Of a stretch of DNA of 47,877 nucleotides, positions 32,362-41,129 are shown in pieces. The notes below the pieces were generated by a model. It made no database searches. It saw nothing but the letters and a program-made list of their open reading frames with translations, and was not told the DNA's origin. Position 1 is the first letter of the stretch. Every line of letters starts with the position of its first letter. Source of the DNA: Bacteroidales bacterium (GTDB lineage: Bacteria; Bacteroidota; Bacteroidia; Bacteroidales; P3); NCBI GenBank assembly GCA_016296345.1, contig JAEDJL010000009.1:1-47877 (forward strand), in the 5' to 3' direction. A program made the position numbers and the translations under genes.

Positions 32362-33696
32362 ATGATGAGAAACATTCTTTCTGTCTTTTGTATAATGTTG
32401 TTTGCTTTCGGCATTTCGGCACAAGCCAAAACAACAAGTCAAAACCAAACAGCGGGACAAAATTCCTCGCAAACACAACAAACACTTGACATTCCCGAAG
32501 ACGGATGCGACTTTATGATATTGCCGCAGCAGCCAAAGAAAAAACGCTCTGCCAACAAAAAAGAACAAGAACCCACAGACCCATATCCAAACAGGGTTGA
32601 GGCTTATATTTGCTTTGAACCCTCGTCTGCATACTACACAGAAGCAGGATTGGACATCTTGGACAGCATTTATGCCATTACTTTCAACAAAGACAACAAC
32701 AAGTTCTACAAAATGACCATTGAGGCATACGACGATGCAGAGCCTTTGAATGAACAAAACGCCTCCCTTGCAAGAGAAAGAGCGGTAATGATATTCAACT
32801 ACTTCGCTTCAAGAGAAGAATCGGAGTTTATCATCAAACGAACCCCCAGCACATACACCCATTCCTGCAATGGCGAAATGGCATACTTCATAAAATATAA
32901 GATGCCTTTCGATTTCAAGTGGGTAAATCTCTACAAAAAGAGCGAGCAAGAGCGAACAAACAACGGAATAAGCCTTGTCGGAAAGGTTCACTTGGTGATA
33001 GAGAACGACCCCGAAGGCTGTTTGGGAGAGTATTTCGACTACTACTATCCTGCAAACGACAGTATCTTGTCGGCAAGCTGCTCAATGGTCAAAATTCCCA
33101 AAGGTTCGCTCGAATACATCACCCACACAAAGGACACAATCGAGTACAGCTGCGACATAAGCTACAAGGAATATATGCGATTTGAAGACTTGACAGCAAA
33201 CTATCACCTCATACCGCACAAAAAGCAATACTTGATAAACGCAGGCTACATAGTAATCGATGCAGAACACCAACCCGACTACCACTCTTGCCAAAACAAG
33301 GAGAACTTTACCAATGTGATAACCGTAAGCGTGCCTTTGGAATTGCAACAAAACGAAGCAAGACTGAAATTCTACGCCAAAACTTTCGATGCCAAAGGAA
33401 AAATCGTCTATAAGTCCATTCCCACAAAGCGAGAGAAAGACAAAGAGACCAAACTCCAAACAATAACGGCAGAAATCAACGCCTTTCAGCTCGATACTAT
33501 CTACATAGGCAAAAAGATAGAAGAAAAAGAAATGTCAGACTACTTTTACCCTGCAAAAGAAGGCGAACCCGGAGCATTTCAAGCCATGGGAGGCTGGTTA
33601 AAGCCCTACAAGTTGGACAAGAAAGGCTCTTATGTAATCAAGAAAGCAATGCAAATGATTCTCCGCAAGCCTGTCGGACAGATTGCAGACGAATAA
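32362..33696 (+). CDS. Secreted protein with OmpA-like segment
   Basis: A 444-residue protein with a signal peptide ending ISAQ (residue 20), a Gln/Thr/Ser-rich low-complexity stretch (21-45) and a basic KKKRSANKK segment. Residues about 75-150 resemble an OmpA C-terminal (peptidoglycan-binding) fold: a strand AYICFEPSSAYYTEAGLDIL, the mid strand MTIEAYDDAEPLNEQ and a helix LARERAVMIFNYF, where the NxxLAxxRA pattern is the OmpA motif. The usual Asp and Arg contacts are only partly kept. The rest (about 160-444) is strand-rich with no recognised family. The tight 4-nt spacing to moxR suggests co-function. OmpA resemblance is my reading and should be treated as tentative. Confidence 0.6.
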   Translation: MMRNILSVFCIMLFAFGISAQAKTTSQNQTAGQNSSQTQQTLDIPEDGCDFMILPQQPKKKRSANKKEQEPTDPYPNRVEAYICFEPSSAYYTEAGLDILDSIYAITFNKDNNKFYKMTIEAYDDAEPLNEQNASLARERAVMIFNYFASREESEFIIKRTPSTYTHSCNGEMAYFIKYKMPFDFKWVNLYKKSEQERTNNGISLVGKVHLVIENDPEGCLGEYFDYYYPANDSILSASCSMVKIPKGSLEYITHTKDTIEYSCDISYKEYMRFEDLTANYHLIPHKKQYLINAGYIVIDAEHQPDYHSCQNKENFTNVITVSVPLELQQNEARLKFYAKTFDAKGKIVYKSIPTKREKDKETKLQTITAEINAFQLDTIYIGKKIEEKEMSDYFYPAKEGEPGAFQAMGGWLKPYKLDKKGSYVIKKAMQMILRKPVGQIADE

Positions 33697-33730
33697 ACAG
33701 AAAGACAAATACTCGTTTACTAAACATGAA

Positions 33731-33770
33731 GCGGCATTCTGATTTAAGCAGAGTGCCGTTTCTTTTTTTT
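33731..33770 (+). terminator. Terminator of the guaB-to-OmpA-like run
   Basis: CGGCATTCTG (33732-33741) pairs with CAGAGTGCCG (33749-33758) with one G-T pair, and TTTCTTTTTTTT follows. A classical intrinsic terminator 35 nt after the last stop codon. Confidence 0.85.
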
Positions 33771-33818
33771 CAAACAGATAGTTTCCGGATAATATCCCGA
33801 AGTTAGCAGGAACAAACG

Positions 33819-33951
33819 CAGGATTATCAAATTTTTTTCGGCGTGATAATCGGATTATCACGGCGTGATAATGGTATTATCTTGCGAAGATAATGGTATT
33901 ATCTTGGCGTGATAATTGGATTATCAACAAGAAAAAATTTTGATAATCCTG
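33819..33951. repeat. Family A dyad-array element A3 (four units)
   Basis: The longest copy. The left end is CAGGATTATCAAA (from 33819). Units of 17 bp lie at 33844-33860, 33866-33882, 33888-33904 and 33910-33926, at an exact 22-bp pitch with spacers cggcg, tgcga, tggcg. They are followed by acaag and the right end AAAAAATTTTGATAATCCTG (33932-33951). Ends are inverted copies of each other. The last unit and the acaag linker match those of A1. It lies between converging genes, after the terminator at 33731. Confidence 0.88.
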
Positions 33952-34019
33952 AAAAGGCATTCAAAAACCCTGATTTTGAGGAAAAATCTGCCAAAAAAAA
34001 TCGTGAAAATCGGCAGACC

Positions 34020-35144
34020 TCAACCGACGCATTCGTAATACTTTCCGGGTAATGCTCTTATGCAGTCTTTCAATTCCAAATTCATGAGAGTAACACTGCA
34101 ACTTGCAAAGTCCAATCCGCATTCCAGCATTATGTCGTCGGCGTGTTGTTTTCCCTTTTGCCTCAAAAAGTCATACACTTTCTTTTCTTGCTGTGTCATT
34201 TGGGGCAAAGGCTTTGCTGTTTGAGCCTCAGGCTGAGGCTGCTTGGCATTTGTCTGAGGCGATTGCTTGCCTTTTGTCCAATTCATCAGCTTTCCTATTT
34301 GCGAAATATCGGAAAGAGAGACCGCAACGCTGTCTGCAATGAGTTTGTTGCAACCTTCCGAATAGGTATCGCCAATTCGTCCCGGAACTGCAAAGACTTC
34401 ACGATTGAACTCCGAGGCATACTTTGGCGTAATCATGGAACCCGACCTTATTCCACCCTCCACAACAATGCAAACATCGCTAAGGGCAGCAATAATGCGG
34501 TTTCGTCTCGGAAAATTGTAGTTTGAAGCCTCGGTTTCGGAGAAAAACTCGCTCACCAATCCCCCTTGCAAGAGCATATTTTGGGCAAGAGCATAATTTT
34601 GAGCAGGATATACCCTGTCGAGTCCGTGTCCCAAAACTCCGAAAGTAGGAATGTTCTCATTCAGAGAGCAGATATGAGCAGCCGAATCAATACCGTGAGC
34701 AAGTCCGCTGACGATTGTAACATCGTATTGTTTCAATTCTCTCACTATGTTGGCAGTTACCCATCTTCCATAGTCGCTTGCGTGTCGGGAACCGACAATG
34801 CTGACCATTCTTCTTGTGTCAAGAGAGCCGTTTCCTTTGACAAAAATGCAGGTAGGAGGCGAATCGATTTGTTTCAAGCGGAAAGGATAATCGCAATCGT
34901 TGATAAAGTAAGAGCGAATGTTGTTCTTTGCCATAAATTCAAGCTCTTTCTCGCAGCGAGAAAACATAGGACGCTTCAAAATATCCTCAATCGTCTTTTC
35001 CTTTTTGCCGAACAGCAACCTCAAAGCCGCCTCACTCTCCTCAAAAAGAGCCTGTGCCGAAGGATAAACCTCCATTAGTTTCTTTGCTATCGCAGGACCA
35101 ATCCCCCTTACGCAGCAAAGAGCAAGCGAATAAATGTCTGCCAT
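34020..35144 (-). CDS. dprA: DNA-processing protein DprA (Smf)
   Basis: DprA binds incoming single-stranded DNA during natural transformation and loads RecA. The 374 residues include an N-terminal helical SAM-like domain (about 1-65), the Rossmann-like DprA core with VGSRHASDYG (about 115-124), VSGLAHGIDSAAH (about 143-155), RNRIIAALSD and GSMITPKYA, and a C-terminal winged helix (about 315-370), which follows a Gln/Pro-rich linker. DprA is present in many bacteria not known to be transformable, so it does not prove competence. It ends the minus-strand run that begins with the GH16 lipoprotein (gap of 8 nt to the fucosidase). Confidence 0.95.
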   Translation of the reverse strand: MADIYSLALCCVRGIGPAIAKKLMEVYPSAQALFEESEAALRLLFGKKEKTIEDILKRPMFSRCEKELEFMAKNNIRSYFINDCDYPFRLKQIDSPPTCIFVKGNGSLDTRRMVSIVGSRHASDYGRWVTANIVRELKQYDVTIVSGLAHGIDSAAHICSLNENIPTFGVLGHGLDRVYPAQNYALAQNMLLQGGLVSEFFSETEASNYNFPRRNRIIAALSDVCIVVEGGIRSGSMITPKYASEFNREVFAVPGRIGDTYSEGCNKLIADSVAVSLSDISQIGKLMNWTKGKQSPQTNAKQPQPEAQTAKPLPQMTQQEKKVYDFLRQKGKQHADDIMLECGLDFASCSVTLMNLELKDCIRALPGKYYECVG

Positions 35145-35152
35145 TTTTGAAT

Positions 35153-36904
35153 TTATTTGTTTTGCATATAACCTTCAAGCCTGAAAACCCATGCACCCTT
35201 GCTTTTTACATCGCAAGGTCTCAACTTTGAAGTATCGATTATCATTTTTTTGGTGTCAAAATCGTAAGTCCAGTCGAGATATATTGGTTTTTCGGCAAGC
35301 AAACAAACTTTCATCTCGTCCGAAGGAGCTTTGTCCAAGCCAAACACAAGACGCTCCGAAAGAGGTTCGAGAGCCATTGCATAAAGATTGCCATTATTTA
35401 CGGTGAAACAAACATAGCTCTGCTTCCAACCCATTTCTCCAATCCAATACCACGAAGGCGAGCTGACGGCTTGCCGCTCGATTGAAGCACTTTCCCACAA
35501 TAGTTGTACCGAAGCCTCATGAGTTTTTTCCTGATAGACAAGTTCAAAAGTATATTTGTGGTTTTTCTTCAACTTTACTTCGGAAGCGACCTGCTCTTTG
35601 TCGGCTGCAAGGCGGAAAACGACCTCCGACTTCTCGTCTTTTATCTGAAAACCTGCATTATCGTCCGCTTTGAGATAGAATTTGACCTTTTCGGTTTTTT
35701 GAGGCACTATTTCTGTATGCCAATGTATCGAAAAGTTGTCCGCAGGCATAGCTTTGAGGGGAGCATTCCTCACCCAGTCAAAGTCAATCTGCTTGTCGGC
35801 TCTCGGAAGAAGCACATCGTAGCTCTCTTCGCTCTTTGTAAAGGTTGTACAACCATAAATTGCCTCACCGTTTATTTCAAGCCACTGACCCAAATCCAAC
35901 AAACGCTCCTGTTGAAGCAAAGGAATGCTTCCGTCTGCCGCCGGTCCTACGTTGATTGTCAGCCCTCCGCCTGCTGCAATCAAGCGAACAAAGTGCCTTA
36001 TCAGCTCTTCACTCGTCAGATAGCTCTCGATGTCGGCATTTCTGTTCAATCCAAACGAGCGACTAAGCCCTCTGCACTCTGCCCAAGGGCGTTCGGTTTG
36101 CTTGATTGCCTCACTATATTCGGGAGTAACGTAACCATAGTCAAATCCTCCGCCCCAACGATCGTTCACAATGGCATCTTCGCCAACCTTGTTGAAATAA
36201 TAGCTCACCAATTCGTCGCTTCTGAATGTCTTATAGTCAAAATCCCAATCGCCGTCCGAAAAGATAAGAGACGGAGAGAACATATCGACCATTTCCTTAA
36301 ACTGAGGGTGAAGATGTTTTTCCACATATTCGTCAATGCTTTTGAGAGTATCGACCGTCCAACGGTACAAAGGATTTGTCCATTCGGTCAGAGAATAATA
36401 CATACACATCTTCATATCACGCTTTCTCACCGCTTCCGTAAGCTCTTTGCAAAAGTCCCTTTGAGGAGCTGTCGTTGCCGAAGACCAACCCTTTGCATAA
36501 CGACTGTCATACATACAATAGCCGTCGTGATGCTTTGAAGTGAAGACCACATATTTTGCTCCCGAGCGTTTGAAGAGCTCTGCCCAAGCGTCTGCATCGA
36601 ACAATTCAGCCTTGAAAATGTGCTTATAGTCTTCGTAACGGAAGTCTTGACCAAACACATCTTTTTGAAAATTTATTCGGAGGCTGTCCCCCGAAATCAA
36701 TCCTTTGTAAAACCACTCTGCATACTGCTCTTTGCCGCTATAAGAAGGGACACTGTAAAGCCCGTAGTGGATAAAAATTCCCAATTTCGCATCGCTGAAC
36801 CACTGAGGGTAAGGTCTGTTTCTCAAATTGCTCATCAAATCACCCTGAGCCTGCAAACCCACGCTTGCCAAAAGGCATAGCAATACCAATTTTATTCTTT
36901 TCAT
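35153..36904 (-). CDS. Alpha-L-fucosidase (GH29) with C-terminal PA14-like domain
   Basis: This exo-glycosidase removes alpha-linked L-fucose. The 583 residues start with a signal peptide ending LQAQ (residue 20). The GH29 barrel begins WFSDAKLGIFIHYGLYSVPS (about 36-55) and includes VFTSKHHDGYCMYDS. The nucleophile Asp lies in LIFSDGDWDF (about 214-223). GGGLTINVGPAADGSI closes the barrel. Residues about 370-490 look like a PA14/beta-sandwich module (FSIHWHTEIVP, KVKFYLKADDNAGF, YTFELVYQE, VQLLWES), probably for carbohydrate binding; the final 85 residues match the usual fucosidase C-terminal sandwich. It is separated by one base from the GH16 gene upstream, so the two are coupled. Targets could be host mucin glycans or fucosylated algal/plant glycans. 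Confidence 0.92.
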   Translation of the reverse strand: MKRIKLVLLCLLASVGLQAQGDLMSNLRNRPYPQWFSDAKLGIFIHYGLYSVPSYSGKEQYAEWFYKGLISGDSLRINFQKDVFGQDFRYEDYKHIFKAELFDADAWAELFKRSGAKYVVFTSKHHDGYCMYDSRYAKGWSSATTAPQRDFCKELTEAVRKRDMKMCMYYSLTEWTNPLYRWTVDTLKSIDEYVEKHLHPQFKEMVDMFSPSLIFSDGDWDFDYKTFRSDELVSYYFNKVGEDAIVNDRWGGGFDYGYVTPEYSEAIKQTERPWAECRGLSRSFGLNRNADIESYLTSEELIRHFVRLIAAGGGLTINVGPAADGSIPLLQQERLLDLGQWLEINGEAIYGCTTFTKSEESYDVLLPRADKQIDFDWVRNAPLKAMPADNFSIHWHTEIVPQKTEKVKFYLKADDNAGFQIKDEKSEVVFRLAADKEQVASEVKLKKNHKYTFELVYQEKTHEASVQLLWESASIERQAVSSPSWYWIGEMGWKQSYVCFTVNNGNLYAMALEPLSERLVFGLDKAPSDEMKVCLLAEKPIYLDWTYDFDTKKMIIDTSKLRPCDVKSKGAWVFRLEGYMQNK

Positions 36905-36905
36905 T

Positions 36906-38846
36906 CTACTCTATTGTTATTTCATATATTTTACCGACCAAGTCTTTCTTCGGAAATGGTATCAAACCCTGCTCAAACACCTCGGGAAGCCACCAAGACG
37001 AATAATGAAATTCCTGAGTTACGATAACATTCATCTGATTGTTCGGAATTGAGGTTTCTTTTTCGGACATATATCCCACAATCTGCATTTTGTCGGGACT
37101 TGGTCCTACTCTCCAAATTATCTCTGTGGGTTTCCACTCGATTTCATAGTAATAATAGTCTTGTTCAAAGACCTTTGGCGACAAGGCAATGCGAGAAGTC
37201 AAAGCCCGATAGGTGTCTGTCCAGCGGTGAAGGCTGAATTGCTGCCCCTTGTAGCTGACTTGTCTTATTCCTCCGGTGTTAAAATCTTGCGGAACAGGAC
37301 AAGCCAAGTCCCAGTTGGTGCAAGCCAAAACGAACTCTTGATTTCCGAAAGGATTATACTGCCCGAGAGTATCTTTTTCCCAAAGTTTGGAAGTTTTTAT
37401 CATCTCTATGTCAATCTCGGAGTAGTTAGTTGTGGTCTGTCTTTCGGTTTCGTTGTCGTTTTTGCTTTGTTTGACATAGCCCTTTGTGGCACATGGTCTT
37501 CTTGCATTCCACTTTGCGTCCGACTGATAAGCCAACCAGAAAGCATTTGTCAAGCCACACCACACTCCCGAGGCGTTTACAAGCTGCGGAAACTTGATTT
37601 TGGCTCTGTATTTGCCATAAGAAAAACCTATTCTCGCCCTTATGCCCACGTTTTCTTTCTTTGCCGACGCCAAGTCTTTGCAAGCAGGATTGCTTATACC
37701 TATGTATGAGCGGTCTTTGGCGATTTTTATCCCTCTTGCAGGCAAAGAAGCGTTTGAAGGGTGAATTGGCATACGTTTTTCGACCGTGTAGAGCGATTTA
37801 TTCTTGTTGTAATCCGAGAGAGTGTAGTCTCCGCCTTCCACATCGGCAATAAGAGGTATTTGTTCTATCGTCCGAGTGCGATTGATGTCGTGAAAGTACT
37901 GCTCGAACAAAGCATTGTCATACAGATATGAAGAAACACCCACAAGAGTGTCGGAAGTTTGCAAATCGAAGTGCGAAAAAGGATAGTGCAAACGGTCGAT
38001 ATACACTCCGTTTCTACCGTCAAGAACAGCCCTTGCGACCAAAACCCTCTTTGAAATCTTTACATCAATCCCCTCAATCTCACAATCTTCAAAGTAAGCA
38101 AAAGGATTGACAAACTCTCCCTTGTCATTGGTTTTTGAAATGTCCTTTATATATTCGGGAAGAGCCGCAAGAGCTTCTGCATCTGCCACAACAAGCATAA
38201 ATTTGTAAGCTCCCGTTCTCGGATTTCGCCTTTCCCGTCGGTTTATCTCCCCTTCCTGCTCTGCATTGAAGCCTTTCAACCACAGAATATCCAAAGTAAG
38301 CTGCTCTTCAACTGATATTTTGTTTGTCAGAGCTTTCTCTTCTATGCTTTTCAACCAGTTTTTGTCTCTTCGGATAATCTCTTTGCTCTTTGCAATCTCC
38401 TCTTCGGTTATTCTGCTTGGCTTCTCGCTTCCGAAATAGAGCCTCTCGTTGCGAGGATTGCCCACAATCTGAAAACTGTCTCTTACACAAGAGCCTTGCA
38501 AGGGCTTAAAACCAATCTGCGTTTCCTGCCATGAACCGTAAAAGTTCTCATTTGCCTCTGTCCTTTGGTTATCAAACTTATAGCTTTCGTTCTGATAATA
38601 AATCTTGTAGAAGAGTTGCCTTCCCTCCTTTTGCTTTACCTTTGCCGAAAAGGTGAAGAACTCGTCCTTTGAGGGCAATACAATCCCCTCAAACACCGAA
38701 TTGTCAAGCTGCATATCTGCTCGGAGAGTATCGCCTTGGGGAAAGTTGTCCATTACAGCGAAACTTTCGATATAGTTATCGCCCGAACAAGCTCCCAAAA
38801 CAGCAATACTTATCGCCAAAACAAGCAAAGTGTAAATCCTCTTCAT
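36906..38846 (-). CDS. GH16-type glycosidase lipoprotein
   Basis: A 646-residue lipoprotein (lipobox LGAC, Cys 20). Residues about 25-380 have no recognised family and are rich in charged helices and strands. The C-terminal part (about 395-645) is a GH16-like beta-sandwich: IGFSYGKYRAKIKFPQL (first strands of the groove), SGVWCGLTNAFWL, the catalytic signature EIDIEM (about 475-480, bases near 37403-37420), and YYYEIEWKPTEIIWRVG. GH16 enzymes hydrolyse beta-1,3/1,4-glucans, galactans or related polymers using the two Glu of E-x-D-x-E. Coupled to a GH29 fucosidase (1-nt gap), it forms a small glycan-degrading unit without SusC/SusD genes in the window. The big unknown N-terminal region is unusual. 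Confidence 0.75.
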   Translation of the reverse strand: MKRIYTLLVLAISIAVLGACSGDNYIESFAVMDNFPQGDTLRADMQLDNSVFEGIVLPSKDEFFTFSAKVKQKEGRQLFYKIYYQNESYKFDNQRTEANENFYGSWQETQIGFKPLQGSCVRDSFQIVGNPRNERLYFGSEKPSRITEEEIAKSKEIIRRDKNWLKSIEEKALTNKISVEEQLTLDILWLKGFNAEQEGEINRRERRNPRTGAYKFMLVVADAEALAALPEYIKDISKTNDKGEFVNPFAYFEDCEIEGIDVKISKRVLVARAVLDGRNGVYIDRLHYPFSHFDLQTSDTLVGVSSYLYDNALFEQYFHDINRTRTIEQIPLIADVEGGDYTLSDYNKNKSLYTVEKRMPIHPSNASLPARGIKIAKDRSYIGISNPACKDLASAKKENVGIRARIGFSYGKYRAKIKFPQLVNASGVWCGLTNAFWLAYQSDAKWNARRPCATKGYVKQSKNDNETERQTTTNYSEIDIEMIKTSKLWEKDTLGQYNPFGNQEFVLACTNWDLACPVPQDFNTGGIRQVSYKGQQFSLHRWTDTYRALTSRIALSPKVFEQDYYYYEIEWKPTEIIWRVGPSPDKMQIVGYMSEKETSIPNNQMNVIVTQEFHYSSWWLPEVFEQGLIPFPKKDLVGKIYEITIE

Positions 38847-38869
38847 AAAAGACAGCTCTTTTTAATCGG

Positions 38870-38899
38870 TAAAATTAAGACAATTTTTCCAATCGGCAA
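38870..38899 (-). promoter_or_regulatory. Possible promoter of the GH16-GH29-dprA run
   Basis: On the minus strand TTG (38899-38897), 19 nt, then TAATTTTA (38877-38870), a -7 box with one mismatch (A for final G). The leader would be about 18 nt. Confidence 0.4.
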
Positions 38900-38921
38900 G
38901 CCTTTCTCCCATACGAGTTTG

Positions 38922-39002
38922 GCAAAACGGCGTTTTGTCAAAATAAAATGGCGTTTCAGTCGGGCAAAACGGCGTTTTATTTCACTGAAACGCCGTTTTA
39001 TT
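38922..39002. repeat. Family B array B4 (four units)
   Basis: Cores begin at 38928 (CGGCGTTTT), 38949 (TGGCGTTTC), 38970 (CGGCGTTTT) and 38991 (CGCCGTTTT), exactly 21 bp apart. The last is the reverse complement form of the core. Spacers are A/T-rich and differ. The array occupies the divergent region between the GH16 gene and the ABC operon. Confidence 0.85.
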
Positions 39003-39103
39003 TTTGAAAAATTTCGCTTTGGCTAATCGATTGAGCCAAAGGGCTTTGCACAATCGAAAATTGACAAATCCCAATCGAAAAAGAATTTTTTTTCAAATTT
39101 TGT

Positions 39104-39134
39104 TTTGCCATGTTGAAACATTGTACTACTTTTG
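39104..39134 (+). promoter_or_regulatory. Promoter of the ABC/GntR operon
   Basis: TTTG (39104-39107), 19 nt, then TACTTTTG (39127-39134), a consensus match. The predicted start near 39140 falls within the putative operator that follows. Confidence 0.65.
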
Positions 39135-39136
39135 CA

Positions 39137-39166
39137 GTGTACTAATACACTAATACAGTAATACAC
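39137..39166. promoter_or_regulatory. Putative GntR/YtrA operator
   Basis: GTGTA-CTAA-TACAC (39137-39150) is a perfect dyad, followed by two further direct copies of the half-site (TAATACAG, TAATACAC). It overlaps the predicted transcription start, directly upstream of an operon that encodes a YtrA-type GntR repressor. The position and symmetry suit autorepression. Confidence 0.5.
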
Positions 39167-39173
39167 AAAAGAT

Positions 39174-40046
39174 ATGGTAAGAATTGAAGATTTGACCTTT
39201 GGTTACAAGAAAAACAAGCCTGTTTTGGAGAATGTGAACCTCAATTTGAGGAAAGGGTACATTCACGGCCTGCTTGGCAAAAACGGAATTGGCAAAACAA
39301 CCCTCTTGAAGTTGATTGCAGGACTTCTTTTCCCCGACAAGGGCGAAATAAAGGTCGGAGAATTTGTCCCTTCTCAGAGAAAGGTGGCTTTTTTGTACGA
39401 CACATTCTTCTTGTCTGAGGATTTGTACGAGTCGAGGCTCACAATAGAGAAGTTTTGCAAGGTAAACTCGGTGTTTTATCCCAACTTCTCTGCTTCGGAT
39501 TTTGAAGATTTTCTCAAAGACTTTGAGATTGAGGACACAAAGCAACGTTTGGACAAGCTGTCTTACGGAACGAGAAAAAAGGTTCTTATTGCCTTTGGTC
39601 TGGCTTGCCATTGCAAGCTGATGTTACTTGACGAGCCTACGAACGGTCTTGATATTCCTTCAAAAAGTCAGTTCAGAAAAGTGATGTTAAAGGCAATGAC
39701 GGACGAGAGTTGCATAATTATTTCGACACATCAAGTAAGGGATTTGCACAATCTTATTGATTCGGTTCTCATTCTTGATAACACAAACGTGTTACTCAAT
39801 GCCACCAACGAGGAAATTTGTGATAAAATCTATTTTGGCACTGCCGACAAAATCAATTCGGAAGAAAAGCTCCTCTTTTCGGAAGACAGCTTGGAGGGAC
39901 TGAGAATTGTCAAAGAGAATACCCAAAAGCAAGAGTGCAGTGTTGATATAGAATTGTTGTTCAACGCAGTCTTTGCAAACAAAACAAGATTTAGAGAACT
40001 ATTTGGCACAAACAACGACAAGAAAGGACAAAGCAATGGAATTTAG
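39174..40046 (+). CDS. ABC transporter ATP-binding protein (YtrB/BcrA-like)
   Basis: A 290-residue ATPase for an ABC-2-type exporter. Walker A is GKNGIGKT (residues 35-42). The signature motif is the variant LSYGTRKK instead of LSGGQ, directly followed by Walker B LMLLDEPTNGLD, and the switch His lies in IISTHQVRDL. The C-terminal 60 residues are a family-specific extension. It is the first gene after the operator and overlaps the first permease gene by 11 nt, so the two proteins are translated together. YtrB-type ATPases work with GntR-regulated permeases in antibiotic resistance or envelope-stress exporters. Confidence 0.88.
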   Translation: MVRIEDLTFGYKKNKPVLENVNLNLRKGYIHGLLGKNGIGKTTLLKLIAGLLFPDKGEIKVGEFVPSQRKVAFLYDTFFLSEDLYESRLTIEKFCKVNSVFYPNFSASDFEDFLKDFEIEDTKQRLDKLSYGTRKKVLIAFGLACHCKLMLLDEPTNGLDIPSKSQFRKVMLKAMTDESCIIISTHQVRDLHNLIDSVLILDNTNVLLNATNEEICDKIYFGTADKINSEEKLLFSEDSLEGLRIVKENTQKQECSVDIELLFNAVFANKTRFRELFGTNNDKKGQSNGI

Positions 40047-40752
40047 CGGCAAAAGACTTGGCTTTCTTTTCAATATAATGATTGAAGAGAGCAAAAGAGA
40101 ATTTATTATCGGGGCTTTGGTGTTTTTAATCACGGGAATTTTTGCAACACAGTTGGAAGTTGGTGAAGCAATTCTCGTAATGGCTCTGATGGTCGGCTAC
40201 TTTGTGTCGGTATGTGAGAATTCTTTCAAGTGGTATAAGGGACAAAACAAACGGATTAACTCTTTGCTGCTGCCGGCTTCGGCTTGCGAGAAGTACACTG
40301 CAATTTTTATTCTCAACCTTGTTGCTCCTGCTGTTGTGATGTTTCTTTTCACCATTGCGGGAGTTGGTTTGGGCAATGTGATTTTTGAAAATTGTTACAC
40401 CAATCCGTCGAACATTCTCGCTTGGTTTGAGGTTTTCAAGAGTTCCGAAGGGCTTTTGGTAGCATCGACTCTTCTCGGCATGGCTCCGTTTTGCTTTTAT
40501 GGTTCTTTGTTTTTCAAGAAAGTTGCTTTTGCAATCTTGATTGGATATGTAGGATTGAGCTTTATCGCTTTTGATTGGATAAAAGAATACATTACTCGTG
40601 CATATATGCCGGCTTGGAACTCGCCTTATCGCGAAAGTTTCATCGATGCTTACAGAAATGTCATGGATTGTTTCGGCATAGGGCTGAATGTGGTTATCTT
40701 TGTCGGCTTTATGGTTTTGACATATTTGAGACTTAAAGAAGAAAGGAGCTGA
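40036..40752 (+). CDS. ABC-2-type permease, copy 1
   Basis: A 238-residue membrane protein with about six hydrophobic helices (near residues 22-40, 44-62, 90-115, 140-160, 165-185 and 210-232). I start at ATG 40036 (MEFSGKRLGF), which overlaps the end of the ATPase gene in the sequence ATGGAATTTAG; an ATG at 39973 is less likely because it lies deep inside the ATPase gene. It ends RLKEERS. The second permease at 41290 starts with the same 11 bases, starts MEFS-x-RRL, and ends RLKEERI, so the two look like duplicates. It should form the membrane half of the exporter. Confidence 0.8.
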   Translation: MEFSGKRLGFLFNIMIEESKREFIIGALVFLITGIFATQLEVGEAILVMALMVGYFVSVCENSFKWYKGQNKRINSLLLPASACEKYTAIFILNLVAPAVVMFLFTIAGVGLGNVIFENCYTNPSNILAWFEVFKSSEGLLVASTLLGMAPFCFYGSLFFKKVAFAILIGYVGLSFIAFDWIKEYITRAYMPAWNSPYRESFIDAYRNVMDCFGIGLNVVIFVGFMVLTYLRLKEERS

Positions 40753-40753
40753 T

Positions 40754-41122
40754 ATGATGATACAAACTCAAATTCCGATATTCCAACAGCTCGCTTTCAA
40801 AATTTGTGACAACATTGTGGAAGGCAGATACCAAGTAAACAGCCGCATTCCTTCGGTAAGGGAACTTGCTTCCGACTGTGAGGTAAACCCAAACACCGTT
40901 GTGAAGTCTTACGAGTGGCTTACGAACAACCAAATCATCTATAACAAAAGGGGAATTGGCTATTTCGTGTCGGAAAACGCCGTAAGCCTGATTTTGAACC
41001 TGAGAAGAAAACAATTTACCGAGCAATACCTTCCGACCGTCTTCAAGGCAATGGAACAACTCTCGATTGACATAAACCAAGTTGTGGAATTGTACAACCA
41101 ATATATCAAATCAAAACAATAG
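40754..41122 (+). CDS. GntR-family (YtrA subfamily) repressor
   Basis: A 122-residue regulator made of one winged helix plus a short helical tail. FQQLAFKICDNIVEGRYQVNSRIPSVRELASDCEVNPNTVVKSYEWL and the following GIGYFV wing (read in pieces along residues 11-75) are typical of the short YtrA group, which dimerises through its C-terminal helices. It starts 1 nt after the stop of the first permease, inside the operon it is expected to control. The dyad at 39137-39150 is the natural candidate site. The inducer is often a cell-wall-active compound. Confidence 0.9.
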   Translation: MMIQTQIPIFQQLAFKICDNIVEGRYQVNSRIPSVRELASDCEVNPNTVVKSYEWLTNNQIIYNKRGIGYFVSENAVSLILNLRRKQFTEQYLPTVFKAMEQLSIDINQVVELYNQYIKSKQ

Positions 41123-41129
41123 AAAGAAG

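Noticed and set aside
35153..38846. A full polysaccharide-utilisation locus
   Set aside because: Only GH16 and GH29 genes are present; no SusC/SusD pair or dedicated regulator is in the window.
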